Below, in pieces: positions 8,349 through 14,718 of a DNA stretch of 14,718 nt. Position numbers and translations under genes: made by a program. Source of the DNA: Bryobacterales bacterium. Lineage in GTDB: Bacteria > Acidobacteriota > Terriglobia > Bryobacterales > Bryobacteraceae. The notes below the pieces were generated by a model. The model did not search any database, was not told the DNA's origin, and saw only the letters and a list, made by a program, of their open reading frames with translations. Each line of letters starts with the position of its first letter. Position 1 is the stretch's first letter. The stretch spans positions 1-14,718 of the forward strand of contig JAEUQE010000227.1 of the NCBI GenBank assembly GCA_016789785.1. Direction: 5' to 3'.

Positions 8349-9355
8349 GAATGCTGCTGTTGGCCGCATCCCTGCCCTTGATGGCCGCTGTGGACGGTGT
8401 GGTGATGAACGGCACCACTGGCAAGCCGCAAGCCGGCGCCACGGTCAGCATCTATAAGTTCGGCGACGCTGGCATGGAATCCATGGAGACCGTGAAGGCG
8501 GACGCCCAGGGAAAGTTTGCGTTCCAGTACACGGTTCCGCCGGGTGGTCCCAGTCTGATTCAGGCGGCGTTCGAGGGTGTCACTTACAACAAGATGCTGA
8601 ATCCCGGCGCACCGGTAAGTGGTGTGGAGGTGGAGGTTTTCAGCGCGCTGCCAAAGCCGGGTGAGGCGAAAGTCTCGCAGCACATGATTCTCTTCGAGCC
8701 CGTGGAAGGCAAGCTCATCATGAGCGAGAACGTCATCTACCAGAACACTGGCAAGACCACGTACAACGATCCTGCCGGCTCCTTCCGTTTCTACATGCCG
8801 AAAGAAGCGGGCGGCAAGGCGAAGGTGATGTGCGCCGCTCCCAATGGCATGCCGATCGAAAAGAGCCCGTCGCCGACGAAGGTGGACGGCGTCTATGCGA
8901 TCGACTTTCCGATTAAGCCCGGCGAGACTCGATTCCAGGTGACTTACGAGATGCCGATGCCGGATCCCGCGGTGTTCAGCGGACGCATTCTGCATAAGGA
9001 AGGACAGACGCGGCTGGTCACGCCGAAGGGCGTTTCGCTCAAGAGCGATGCGATTCAGGAATTGGGCCGCGAACCTTCCACGCAAGCCGCGATCTACAAC
9101 GTGAAGGGCGAGAACTTCCGAGTGGAGATCGATGGTAGTGGCGCACTTCGCGAGACTGCCGCGGAGGGTGGCGCGGGCGAAGATGGCCCCAGCATTCAGG
9201 AGATCATGCCGCGGGTCTACGACCGCTTGTATTGGGTTCTCGGCTTGGCGTCGGCAGTCCTCTTGCTCGGGCTCTTTCTGGTGTATCGCAGTTCGGGAAG
9301 CACCACGGCACAGCAGGCATCCGCAACACCGGGAAAGGGCAAGCGCCGCGCATGA
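8345..9355 (+). CDS. Exported Ig-like (carboxypeptidase-regulatory-like) membrane protein of unknown function
   Basis: I do not recognise a named family for the whole protein. It is 336 aa. A signal peptide (1-15, MRMLLLAASLPLMAA) is followed at once by a transthyretin/carboxypeptidase-regulatory-like beta-sandwich (about 16-99). Its typical opening is VDGVVMNGTTGKPQAGATVS, followed by DAQGKFAFQYTV. A second beta-rich region spans about 112-202 (MILFEPVEGKLIMSENVIYQ, RFQVTYEMPMP). After a linker rich in Gly, Glu and Ala (about 266-285) there is one C-terminal membrane helix (about 295-315) and a short basic tail. Most of the protein should therefore be periplasmic and membrane-tethered. It overlaps both neighbours by ATGA, so it belongs to the ccm operon, where it may act as a scaffold; that role is inference. 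Confidence 0.8.
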   Translation: MRMLLLAASLPLMAAVDGVVMNGTTGKPQAGATVSIYKFGDAGMESMETVKADAQGKFAFQYTVPPGGPSLIQAAFEGVTYNKMLNPGAPVSGVEVEVFSALPKPGEAKVSQHMILFEPVEGKLIMSENVIYQNTGKTTYNDPAGSFRFYMPKEAGGKAKVMCAAPNGMPIEKSPSPTKVDGVYAIDFPIKPGETRFQVTYEMPMPDPAVFSGRILHKEGQTRLVTPKGVSLKSDAIQELGREPSTQAAIYNVKGENFRVEIDGSGALRETAAEGGAGEDGPSIQEIMPRVYDRLYWVLGLASAVLLLGLFLVYRSSGSTTAQQASATPGKGKRRA

Positions 9356-10050
9356 CGGCCGTGGAAGCCAGCGATATCTGGAAGTACTATGGCGACTATC
9401 CCGCACTCCGGCAGATCAGCTTTCAGGTGAAGCGCGGCGAGTGTCTGGCATTGCTCGGACGCAACGGCGCCGGAAAAACAACACTGCTTCGAATCCTTGC
9501 GGGATTGTCGAGGCCGCAACGCGGTGGTTTGCAGATCCTGGGCATGGAGTCCCGTCATCCGGACGCGCGCGCGGCAATCGGTGTTCTGGGCCATGGCATC
9601 GCGCTCTACGATGAACTTTCGGCGATCGAGAATTTGCGGCTATTCGCGGGGCTTTACAGCCTTCCCGACGCCGAGAGCCGGGCCCGGCAATGGCTGGAAC
9701 GAACCAAGCTCGACAATGTGGCGAGCTCGCTGGTGCGCGAGTTCTCCCGCGGCATGCGGCAGCGGCTCGCGGTGGCGCGAGCATTCCTGCATGATCCAAC
9801 GCTCCTGCTGCTGGATGAGCCTTTCACGTCGTTGGATGATCGTGCGATCGCACTGCTGCAGAGCGTGCTCGCGGACTCGCTGAAGCGCGGCTGCACGGTG
9901 ATCATGTCGACGCACCAGTTGCGTGAAGCGATGGAGCTTTCCACGCATGTCGCACTGCTGAATCGCGGCAGGCTGACGTTTTATGGCGATCGTCCCACCG
10001 AGATGTTGTCCGATCCCACGTGGCTGTACCGCACCTACGGAGAAGGCTAG
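9352..10050 (+). CDS. ccmA: Heme-related ABC transporter ATP-binding protein CcmA
   Basis: CcmA is the cytoplasmic ATPase of the CcmABCD complex; ATP hydrolysis drives release of holo-CcmE. The protein is 232 aa from the ATG at 9352, which overlaps the previous stop (ATGA). The same frame is open upstream to 9232, but that part lies in the preceding gene. Motifs: Walker A GRNGAGKT at 36-43, signature FSRGMRQRLAVARA at 131-144 (SRGMR in place of LSGGQ, as seen in several CcmA-like and drug-exporter-like ATPases), Walker B LLLLDEP at 151-157 and switch His at 188 (STHQL). It is followed directly by ccmB, whose ATG touches its TAG. Confidence 0.93.
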   Translation: MTAVEASDIWKYYGDYPALRQISFQVKRGECLALLGRNGAGKTTLLRILAGLSRPQRGGLQILGMESRHPDARAAIGVLGHGIALYDELSAIENLRLFAGLYSLPDAESRARQWLERTKLDNVASSLVREFSRGMRQRLAVARAFLHDPTLLLLDEPFTSLDDRAIALLQSVLADSLKRGCTVIMSTHQLREAMELSTHVALLNRGRLTFYGDRPTEMLSDPTWLYRTYGEG

Positions 10051-10731
10051 ATGAAGCTTTTCCGTCAGGTGGTGGTGGTCGCGGGCAAAGATCTGCGCAG
10101 TGAGTTCCGCACCAAGGAATCGTTGAACGCGGCGTTGTCGTTTGCCGTTGTGATTCTGGTGCTGTTCAGCTTCGCGGTGGATCCTTCGTCGGATCAGATT
10201 CGCGAGATGGCGGGCGGATTGTTGTGGCTCACGTTCGCCTTCGCGGGTGCGCTGATTCTGAACCGGAGCTTCGCCCGCGAGCTACCGAACGATTGTCTGG
10301 ACGCGCTGGTGGCCTCGCCGGTGTCGGGCGCGGCGCTGTTCCTCGGGAAAGCGACGGCGAATTGCCTGCTGCTGATGATTGTGGAACTGATCTGCCTTCC
10401 GATCTTCGGAGTGCTCTACAACATGACCTGGATGGGGCAGTTTCCGATGCTGTTTCTGGTGTTTCTGTTGGCGTCATGGGGCATCACGGTGATCGGCACC
10501 ATTTTCAGCGCCTTGACAGTGAACTTGCGGCTGCGCGAATTGATGCTGCCCACGCTCATCTATCCCATGATGATTCCGGCGCTGATGGCCGCGATGCAGT
10601 TGACCACCGTGCTGATCGCGTCCAATGGGATTCCAGCGGATGATTGGATTTGGTTCCGGCTGTTGGTGGGCTTTGATATCATCTTCACCTCGCTGGCAGT
10701 GACTCTTGTGGAGGTTGTGCTGCTCGGATGA
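10051..10731 (+). CDS. ccmB: Heme ABC transporter permease CcmB
   Basis: CcmB is the membrane partner of CcmA in the complex that frees heme-loaded CcmE from CcmC. The protein is 226 aa, close to the family length of about 220, with six hydrophobic segments. It carries the recognisable RSEFRTKESLNAALSFAVVI (about 16-35), GGLLWLTFAFAGALILNRSF (about 55-74) and ELPNDCLDALVASPVSGAAL (about 77-96) blocks. The late block LRLRELMLPTLIYPMMIPAL (about 158-177) is a hallmark of CcmB. A GGAGAAGG site (10039-10046) precedes the ATG, and the stop overlaps ccmC by 4 bp. Confidence 0.95.
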   Translation: MKLFRQVVVVAGKDLRSEFRTKESLNAALSFAVVILVLFSFAVDPSSDQIREMAGGLLWLTFAFAGALILNRSFARELPNDCLDALVASPVSGAALFLGKATANCLLLMIVELICLPIFGVLYNMTWMGQFPMLFLVFLLASWGITVIGTIFSALTVNLRLRELMLPTLIYPMMIPALMAAMQLTTVLIASNGIPADDWIWFRLLVGFDIIFTSLAVTLVEVVLLG

Positions 10732-11417
10732 CACGCGAAAAAATCCTCTATCTTCTCGGCGCGATCGGCGGAATCTGGCTGGTGCGCAATCTTTATGTGA
10801 TGCTGCTGGGGTTACCGGATGAGGCCGACCAGGGCGCGATCTACCGCATCCTGTACTTCCATGTGCCGAGCTGGTTCACCTGCTTCACAGGCTACTTCCT
10901 GGCGGCCGTGGCCAGTGGAATGTACCTCAAGACGAAAGATGCAAAGTGGGACACGCTCGCCGTGGCGACGGTGGAAGTCGGCATCGCGTTCACGGTGATT
11001 GGGCTTGCGACGGGCTCGATCTGGGCACGCATCATTTGGGGGATCTGGTGGACATGGGACGCGCGTCTGACCTGGGCGCTGATCACCTGTCTGGTCTACA
11101 TGGGCTACCTGATGCTGCGCGGCGCCTTCGACGATCCCACGGCTCGCGCGAAGAACGCCGCGGTGCTCTGCATCTTCGCATTCACGTCGGTGGTGATCAC
11201 TTTCAAAGCGATTGACTGGTGGCGCACACAGCATCCCGGCGCGGTGTTGAGCATTCGCACGGGCGGCGGCAAGATCGATCCGGCGATGGAGAGCATGATT
11301 TATCAGAACTGGCCCGCGCTGATGCTGGTGGCGGCGGTGATGGTCGCGGTACGAATGCGCCAGGAGGCGATGCAGCGCGAGGTGGAAGCGCTACGCCGTC
11401 ACGCGCACGCACTATAG
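10728..11417 (+). CDS. ccmC: Heme handling protein CcmC
   Basis: CcmC presents heme at the periplasmic face and attaches it to CcmE. The 229-aa protein has six predicted membrane helices. The WWD motif WGIWWTWDARLT is at 104-115. Flanking heme-ligand histidines are present: H45 (FHVPSWF) and H169 (TQHPG), equivalent to H60 and H184 of E. coli CcmC by alignment from memory. Classical CcmC supplies heme to a His on CcmE; here CcmE has Cys, yet CcmC looks canonical. The start overlaps ccmB (ATGA), with a GGAGG 13 bp upstream. ccmD follows after 17 bp. Confidence 0.96.
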   Translation: MTREKILYLLGAIGGIWLVRNLYVMLLGLPDEADQGAIYRILYFHVPSWFTCFTGYFLAAVASGMYLKTKDAKWDTLAVATVEVGIAFTVIGLATGSIWARIIWGIWWTWDARLTWALITCLVYMGYLMLRGAFDDPTARAKNAAVLCIFAFTSVVITFKAIDWWRTQHPGAVLSIRTGGGKIDPAMESMIYQNWPALMLVAAVMVAVRMRQEAMQREVEALRRHAHAL

Positions 11418-11434
11418 AGAGGGCAAAGGACTAC

Positions 11435-11593
11435 ATGGATCAACGAAACTTCCTGTACATGTTTTACGGTTTCGCCGCCGCGTGGGCGATCCTTGCGCTC
11501 TACGTGCTGACCCTGGTCGCGCGCGAACGCAAGCTGCGGAGCCAGATCGAGACGTTGCGGCGGATGGTGGAGGACAAGGATCGCGGCAAGTAG
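11435..11593 (+). CDS. ccmD: CcmD-like small membrane protein
   Basis: This small protein stabilises CcmC-CcmE and is needed for release of holo-CcmE. It is 52 aa: a short N-terminus, one membrane helix (about 7-29, LYMFYGFAAAWAILALYVLT) and a basic cytoplasmic tail with RERKLRSQIETLRRM. That pattern, with the position after ccmC, is typical of CcmD, whose sequences are poorly conserved. The same frame is open upstream to 11219 within ccmC; the ATG at 11435 is chosen because AAGGA (11426-11430) lies 4 bases before it. The stop abuts the stop of the convergent Fic gene. Confidence 0.85.
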   Translation: MDQRNFLYMFYGFAAAWAILALYVLTLVARERKLRSQIETLRRMVEDKDRGK

Positions 11594-13000
11594 CTACAAG
11601 GTCCGCCGCCACGCGTCGAGCCCTTGTTTGATCACCTCTTCGAGCCATGGCGCGAAGCGTTGCTGCGCTGAACTGGAATCCTCTTCGTAGTTGATGAGGA
11701 AGCCGTGGTGGAGCGGCTGGATCTGCCCGCCTTCGGGAAGAAAGTAGCCGACTGCGTGAATGAGCCCTCGAAAACGGGGCCCTATGGAGTAGAAGTAGAT
11801 GCCAAGATCATGCCCCTGCTGGATTTTTAGCAGTATTCCGGCTCCCGCTTCGAACCCATTGGCTTTCACATGACCGAACGAGGCGGGTAGTGATAGCACT
11901 GCCTGACTTGCGGCGCCTCCCGTTGCGATCTCCAGGACATCCGCGGCTGCAAGATGTTTGCGAAGCTGGCTGGCCAGCGCAAGCAGCCGGTTCTGAGACT
12001 CGGATACCAGATTCCTTGCGACATCTTCGGCGGCGAGCCACTCCTTGAGAGGAAGAGCGCCTCGGAGGACCAACCGGTTGCGGACCGCCTCGATTGCCTG
12101 CTCAATTGTCGTCGCAGGCTTCACCTCCAGCGCAACCTCGGTGGCCTTGATCACTGCCTTTCTCTGCGACTCGACAACCATATCAACCAATCCGCGCAGA
12201 TCACCTTGATCTGCCTTCTCCAGCGCGTCGATGTATCGAGCCCGGTCGTCACGGTCGATCACCAACGGAAACCAGCCGTCCTTGATCAACACGAGGCTGG
12301 CCAAGGCGCGAGCGACTCGGCCATTTCCGTCGGCAAACGGATGGATCTGAGTGAAACGGTGATGCAGCCAGGCTGCCTCCACCTCCACCGGAATGGCTGC
12401 TGCCTCATGTTGGCGGTACATCTCGATGAGCCTGTCCATTTCGGAGGCCACGTGCTCCGGCGGGCAGTACTGATGAACCGCCCCGTCTGCCCGGGTTGGA
12501 CTATTTGGCTGAATCTTGTAGGCGCCCTTTTCCAGCGGCTTCTCAAACGCCTGCCCTTGTGGATCGACAACCGTGTGAGTGTCCATGTTCCGCAACAGAG
12601 CGGCATGAAGTTCCTTGATGTAACTCGTCGAAAGCTGGCGCTGCCCGCCGACGAAATCGAAGAGTCCCTCCAGAGTTTCGTAGTGATCCTGGATGATCCG
12701 TGCAACCTTCACGTTGTCCGGGCCCGATGTCCCACGTGGAATCAGCGCCGCTTCGATGCCTCGCTCGATCAGCGCTCTTGTCACACGCCGGTCCAGTGTG
12801 TAGACGTCCTCAATAATGCCGGTTTCAATCGCCCACTCGCGGTGCAATCGTTGTGTGAACTCGTCCAGATTGCCACCATCCCGCAACTCGTCCCTCTGCC
12901 GCTCCCAGACCCGTTTCAGGGCGATCAACTCCCCATCGCTCAGATTTGCCGCTTTGTCCGGCAAGTCGTCAATCGGCTTCCATGAGTGGGAGATCCGCAT
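11594..13000 (-). CDS. Fic-family protein (predicted AMPylase or related)
   Basis: Fic proteins transfer AMP or other phosphate-containing groups to target hydroxyls. The protein is 468 aa. The catalytic motif HPFADGNGRVAR is intact at 220-231, including catalytic His220 and the phosphate-binding DGNGR. The flap region KIQPNSPTR lies at about 162-170. The N-terminal region (1-70) contains AIETGIIEDVYTLDR, matching the class II inhibitory helix (S/T-x3-E-G/N) as T60-x3-E64, but with Asp at position 65. The C-terminal part (about 300-468) is typical of long Fic proteins and may hold a helical substrate domain. It is transcribed leftwards after two Uma2 genes, converging on ccm. No antitoxin is adjacent, and its target is unknown. 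Confidence 0.92.
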   Translation of the reverse strand: MRISHSWKPIDDLPDKAANLSDGELIALKRVWERQRDELRDGGNLDEFTQRLHREWAIETGIIEDVYTLDRRVTRALIERGIEAALIPRGTSGPDNVKVARIIQDHYETLEGLFDFVGGQRQLSTSYIKELHAALLRNMDTHTVVDPQGQAFEKPLEKGAYKIQPNSPTRADGAVHQYCPPEHVASEMDRLIEMYRQHEAAAIPVEVEAAWLHHRFTQIHPFADGNGRVARALASLVLIKDGWFPLVIDRDDRARYIDALEKADQGDLRGLVDMVVESQRKAVIKATEVALEVKPATTIEQAIEAVRNRLVLRGALPLKEWLAAEDVARNLVSESQNRLLALASQLRKHLAAADVLEIATGGAASQAVLSLPASFGHVKANGFEAGAGILLKIQQGHDLGIYFYSIGPRFRGLIHAVGYFLPEGGQIQPLHHGFLINYEEDSSSAQQRFAPWLEEVIKQGLDAWRRTL

Positions 13001-13026
13001 GCCTGTTCCATTATGCCCCGCGCCGG

Positions 13027-13735
13027 GTTACTTTCTTCGCGACGCGAGAAGGCTCGTAAATGCGGTGTGCTCTTGCGACGCAGCGCCTTGTTGAACGACG
13101 GCAAGCAGGCGTTTCACATCGCTCTTGTAGAGCGCGTCGACATCGAGCCAGAGCCCCAGGAATGCACGGGATCGAAGGATGCCATCGGGATCGAGAGGGA
13201 TGCGGCGCCAGCGGCCTTTCACGTTTTCACGCCATATCACTTCCGGCTTCGTGAGCACCGCGAGATACTCCCGTACGCCATATCGCAGGTACAGATTGGC
13301 CTTCGCTCCGAGATCCCTCGCGCTGGTTGAGTGGCTCACTTCCACCGCGAGTTCGGGAGCACCGGCAAGGTAGTGATTCACGATCGAGGACTGGCCCCCA
13401 TGGTCAGGCCGGATGCGCAGTGTGAGATCCGGTTGCGGAGCATCCAGCGGTCCCATCAACCACGTGCCATCCGAGCCAGTCTCGCAACCAGGGGTAACGG
13501 CTTCGTAATTCGCCAGCCATGCGGTCAAGACTGCATGAAGCCGGTTGTGTGGGTAGGCGACTGGTGAGGGCATGTGGACAACTCCGTCGATGAGTTCGGC
13601 GTGCTTCAGATCCGGCATGGCATCCCAACGGCGGAGAAACTCGTCCCGGGTCAAGCGATCGCCCTCGCGCAACGGCGGAGGCAGAATGGGTACTGCGGTC
13701 GACATACGATCTTCCTTGAGCCTATCATGCACGCC
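13027..13735. repeat. Direct repeat unit, copy 1 (Uma2 tandem duplication)
   Basis: This is nearly the same sequence as the unit at 13766-14475, offset by 739 bp. Homology begins just before the stop codon and runs about 30 bp beyond the start codon, including the ribosome-binding site and a shared CATGATAGG upstream (minus strand). It therefore reflects a whole-gene tandem duplication. Confidence 0.85.
13028..13705 (-). CDS. Uma2-family PD-(D/E)xK-like protein, copy 1
   Basis: Uma2 (formerly DUF820) proteins share a restriction-endonuclease fold; biological roles are mostly unknown. The protein is 225 aa from the ATG at 13705. Fold residues in order: D93 in QPDLTLRI, E122 in LAVEVSHSTS and K135 in DLGAKANLYLRYG, then YGVREYLAVLTKP. 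The start MSTAVPILPPPLREGDRLTR has AGGAAG 5 bp upstream (complement of 13712-13717). The open frame extends 13 codons further, but without such a site. The protein is closely similar to the next gene upstream (copy 2), with 24 substitutions in 225 positions. It ends 27 bp before the Fic start. Confidence 0.88.
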   Translation of the reverse strand: MSTAVPILPPPLREGDRLTRDEFLRRWDAMPDLKHAELIDGVVHMPSPVAYPHNRLHAVLTAWLANYEAVTPGCETGSDGTWLMGPLDAPQPDLTLRIRPDHGGQSSIVNHYLAGAPELAVEVSHSTSARDLGAKANLYLRYGVREYLAVLTKPEVIWRENVKGRWRRIPLDPDGILRSRAFLGLWLDVDALYKSDVKRLLAVVQQGAASQEHTAFTSLLASRRK

Positions 13736-13765
13736 GCGCGCCAATACCGCTGTCGGGCGTGCACC

Positions 13766-14475
13766 GTTACTTTGTTCGCGACGCGAGAAGGCTCGTAAAT
13801 GCGGCGTGCTCCGGCGACGCGACGCCCTGCTGAACCACGGTAAGCAGGCGCTTCACGTCGCTCTTGTAGAGCGCGTCGACATCGAGCCAGAGACCCGGGA
13901 ATGCACGGGATCGAAGGATGCCGTCCGGATCAACAGGCATGCGGCGCCAGCGGCCTTTCACGTTTTCTCGCCAGATTACTTCCGGTTTCGTGAGCACCGC
14001 CAGATACTCCCGTACGCCATATCGCAGGTACAGATTGGCCTTCGCGCCGAGATCCCTCGCACTGGTTGAATGACTCACTTCCGCCGCGAGTTCGGGAGCA
14101 CCGGCAAGGTACTGATTCACGATCGAGGACTGGCCCCCATGATCGGGACGGATGCGCAGCGTAAGATCCGGTTGCGGAACATCGAGCGGTCCCATTAACC
14201 ACGTGCAATCCACTGCGCCATCACAGCCCGGAGTTTCCGCGCAGTAATTGCCAAGCCAGGCGCTCAGCAACTGATGTAAAGATCCATGCGGGTAGGCGAC
14301 TGGTGATGGCATGTGGACAACTCCGTCGATGAGTTCGGCGTGCTTCAGATCCGGCATGGCATCCCAACGGCGGAGAAACTCATCGCGGGTCAGGCGGTCG
14401 CCCTCGCGCAGCGGCGGAGGCAGGATGGGTACTGCGGTCGACATACGATCCTTCCTTGAGCCTATCATGTACGCC
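13766..14475. repeat. Direct repeat unit, copy 2 (Uma2 tandem duplication)
   Basis: This is the partner of the unit at 13027-13735. Upstream of the start the two copies differ by a one-base indel in the ribosome-binding site: this copy reads AAGGAAGG on the minus strand where copy 1 has AAGGAAG. Similarity ends within about 30 bp of the start. Confidence 0.85.
13767..14444 (-). CDS. Uma2-family PD-(D/E)xK-like protein, copy 2
   Basis: This is the tandem paralogue of the 13028-13705 gene, also 225 aa. The first 53 residues are identical. Residues 54-89 differ at 14 of 36 positions, and ten further scattered changes follow. The catalytic-type residues are kept: D93, E122 and K135; the residue before E122 is Ala instead of Val. 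It has extra cysteines in the variable block (GNYCAETPGCDGAVDCTW). The ATG at 14444 is favoured by AAGGAAGG a few bases upstream; the longer open frame to 14597 runs into the SulP gene end and lacks support. It lies 61 bp before the next gene and is likely cotranscribed. Confidence 0.88.
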   Translation of the reverse strand: MSTAVPILPPPLREGDRLTRDEFLRRWDAMPDLKHAELIDGVVHMPSPVAYPHGSLHQLLSAWLGNYCAETPGCDGAVDCTWLMGPLDVPQPDLTLRIRPDHGGQSSIVNQYLAGAPELAAEVSHSTSARDLGAKANLYLRYGVREYLAVLTKPEVIWRENVKGRWRRMPVDPDGILRSRAFPGLWLDVDALYKSDVKRLLTVVQQGVASPEHAAFTSLLASRTK

Positions 14476-14553
14476 ACACACACCCGATACGATTGCACAT
14501 ACCGGAGGTTAAGGCGAACGGACGCGATTCGCGCAGTCCGCAGGCGCAGCGGT

Positions 14554-14718
14554 CTAACGGGATGAGAGAGCGGGTTCGGGATCCGGCAACGAACCATCGG
14601 GATTGGGGCGGCGGTATCTCCCGACCAGCTCCTCCCATTCCACCATCAGCCGAGAGCCGTGAACCTTATTCTTCTCTTCCCACTCGCCGAACAGTTCGAG
14701 ACAGGCGTGGTCGATGTA
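14554..14718 (-). CDS. SulP-family anion transporter, C-terminal end (partial)
   Basis: The last 54 codons and the TAG stop of a gene entering from the right edge are present. The translation starts YIDHACLELFGEWEEKNKVH, then GSRLMVEWEELVGRYRR. It resembles the end of the STAS domain of SulP-type sulfate/bicarbonate permeases, where an IDH-C-x-x-L helix is followed by a short strand ending in a V-E-W segment. The final residues (PDPEPALSSR) form a low-complexity tail. The rest, including membrane helices, is outside the window, so substrate cannot be judged. It is codirectional with the Uma2 genes, 109 bp upstream of them. Confidence 0.7.
   Translation of the reverse strand, partial: YIDHACLELFGEWEEKNKVHGSRLMVEWEELVGRYRRPNPDGSLPDPEPALSSR

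Noticed and set aside
8096..9406. A 436-codon open frame antisense to the zinc-ribbon and Ig-like genes
   Set aside because: It spans the boundaries of two well-supported, overlapping plus-strand genes and has an Arg/His-rich composition without motifs.
11580..11610. GCGGC/GCCGC arms around the ccmD-fic junction as a bidirectional terminator
   Set aside because: Only a 5-bp stem with a long loop and no T-run on either side.
11954..12985. A 343-codon open frame antisense to the Fic gene
   Set aside because: The opposite strand encodes an intact Fic motif; this frame shows no recognisable features.
13027..14475. The tandem repeat considered as an insertion sequence or mobile element
   Set aside because: No transposase, terminal inverted repeats or target duplications are visible; the units are simply two Uma2 genes with their start regions.
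14445..14597. Extended N-terminus of Uma2 copy 2 from an upstream start
   Set aside because: It overlaps the SulP gene end, lacks a ribosome-binding site and has no counterpart in copy 1, whereas 14444 has AAGGAAGG and identical N-termini in both copies.

Overview
The window is 14.7 kb of GC-rich bacterial chromosome. It most resembles an Acidobacteriota genome, perhaps of the Solibacter/Bryobacter type. That assignment is inference: it rests on gene content and protein style (paired b/b' ATP synthase subunits without atpB/atpE beside them, an SpoIIE-type receiver-phosphatase, a noncanonical ccm cluster, Uma2 duplicates), with no marker gene to confirm it.

Region 1 (1-3525, minus strand) is an F1Fo ATP synthase operon read right to left: atpF' (b'), atpF (b, with an apparent signal peptide), atpH (delta), atpA (alpha) and the N-terminal 134 residues of atpG (gamma), which runs off the left edge. 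Spacings are 3-44 bp or a 4-bp overlap. The a and c subunits are not upstream, so the Fo genes are split. A plausible sigma70-like promoter lies at 3580-3609.

Region 2 (3640-4770, minus) is a single gene for an N-terminal receiver domain fused to a PP2C/SpoIIE-type serine phosphatase. A 197-bp divergent intergenic region with two perfect inverted repeats separates it from the next block.

Region 3 (4968-11593, plus) is a nine-gene cytochrome c maturation (System I, Ccm) operon: ccmE, ccmF, ccmH, a CcmI-like membrane protein with a zinc ribbon, a signal-peptide/Ig-like/TM protein of unknown function, ccmA, ccmB, ccmC and ccmD. From ccmF to ccmC every junction overlaps or abuts. The logic is System I: CcmC (with CcmD) loads heme on CcmE, CcmAB releases it by ATP hydrolysis, and CcmF with CcmH attaches it to apocytochrome. 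The departures from the textbook system are the main point of interest. CcmE carries Cys in place of the heme-binding His (C-x3-Y), CcmH has an unusual Cys-rich active-site loop, there is no CcmG, and two extra membrane proteins sit in the middle of the operon.

Region 4 (11594-14718, minus) looks accessory: a Fic-family protein with an intact catalytic motif, two tandemly duplicated Uma2-family PD-(D/E)xK-like proteins of identical length with divergence concentrated in one block, and the last 54 codons of a SulP-family anion transporter at the right edge. The Fic gene converges on the ccm operon with no intervening base between the two stop codons.

No tRNA, rRNA, CRISPR array or insertion sequence was recognised. 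No gene-free stretch exceeds 300 bases.
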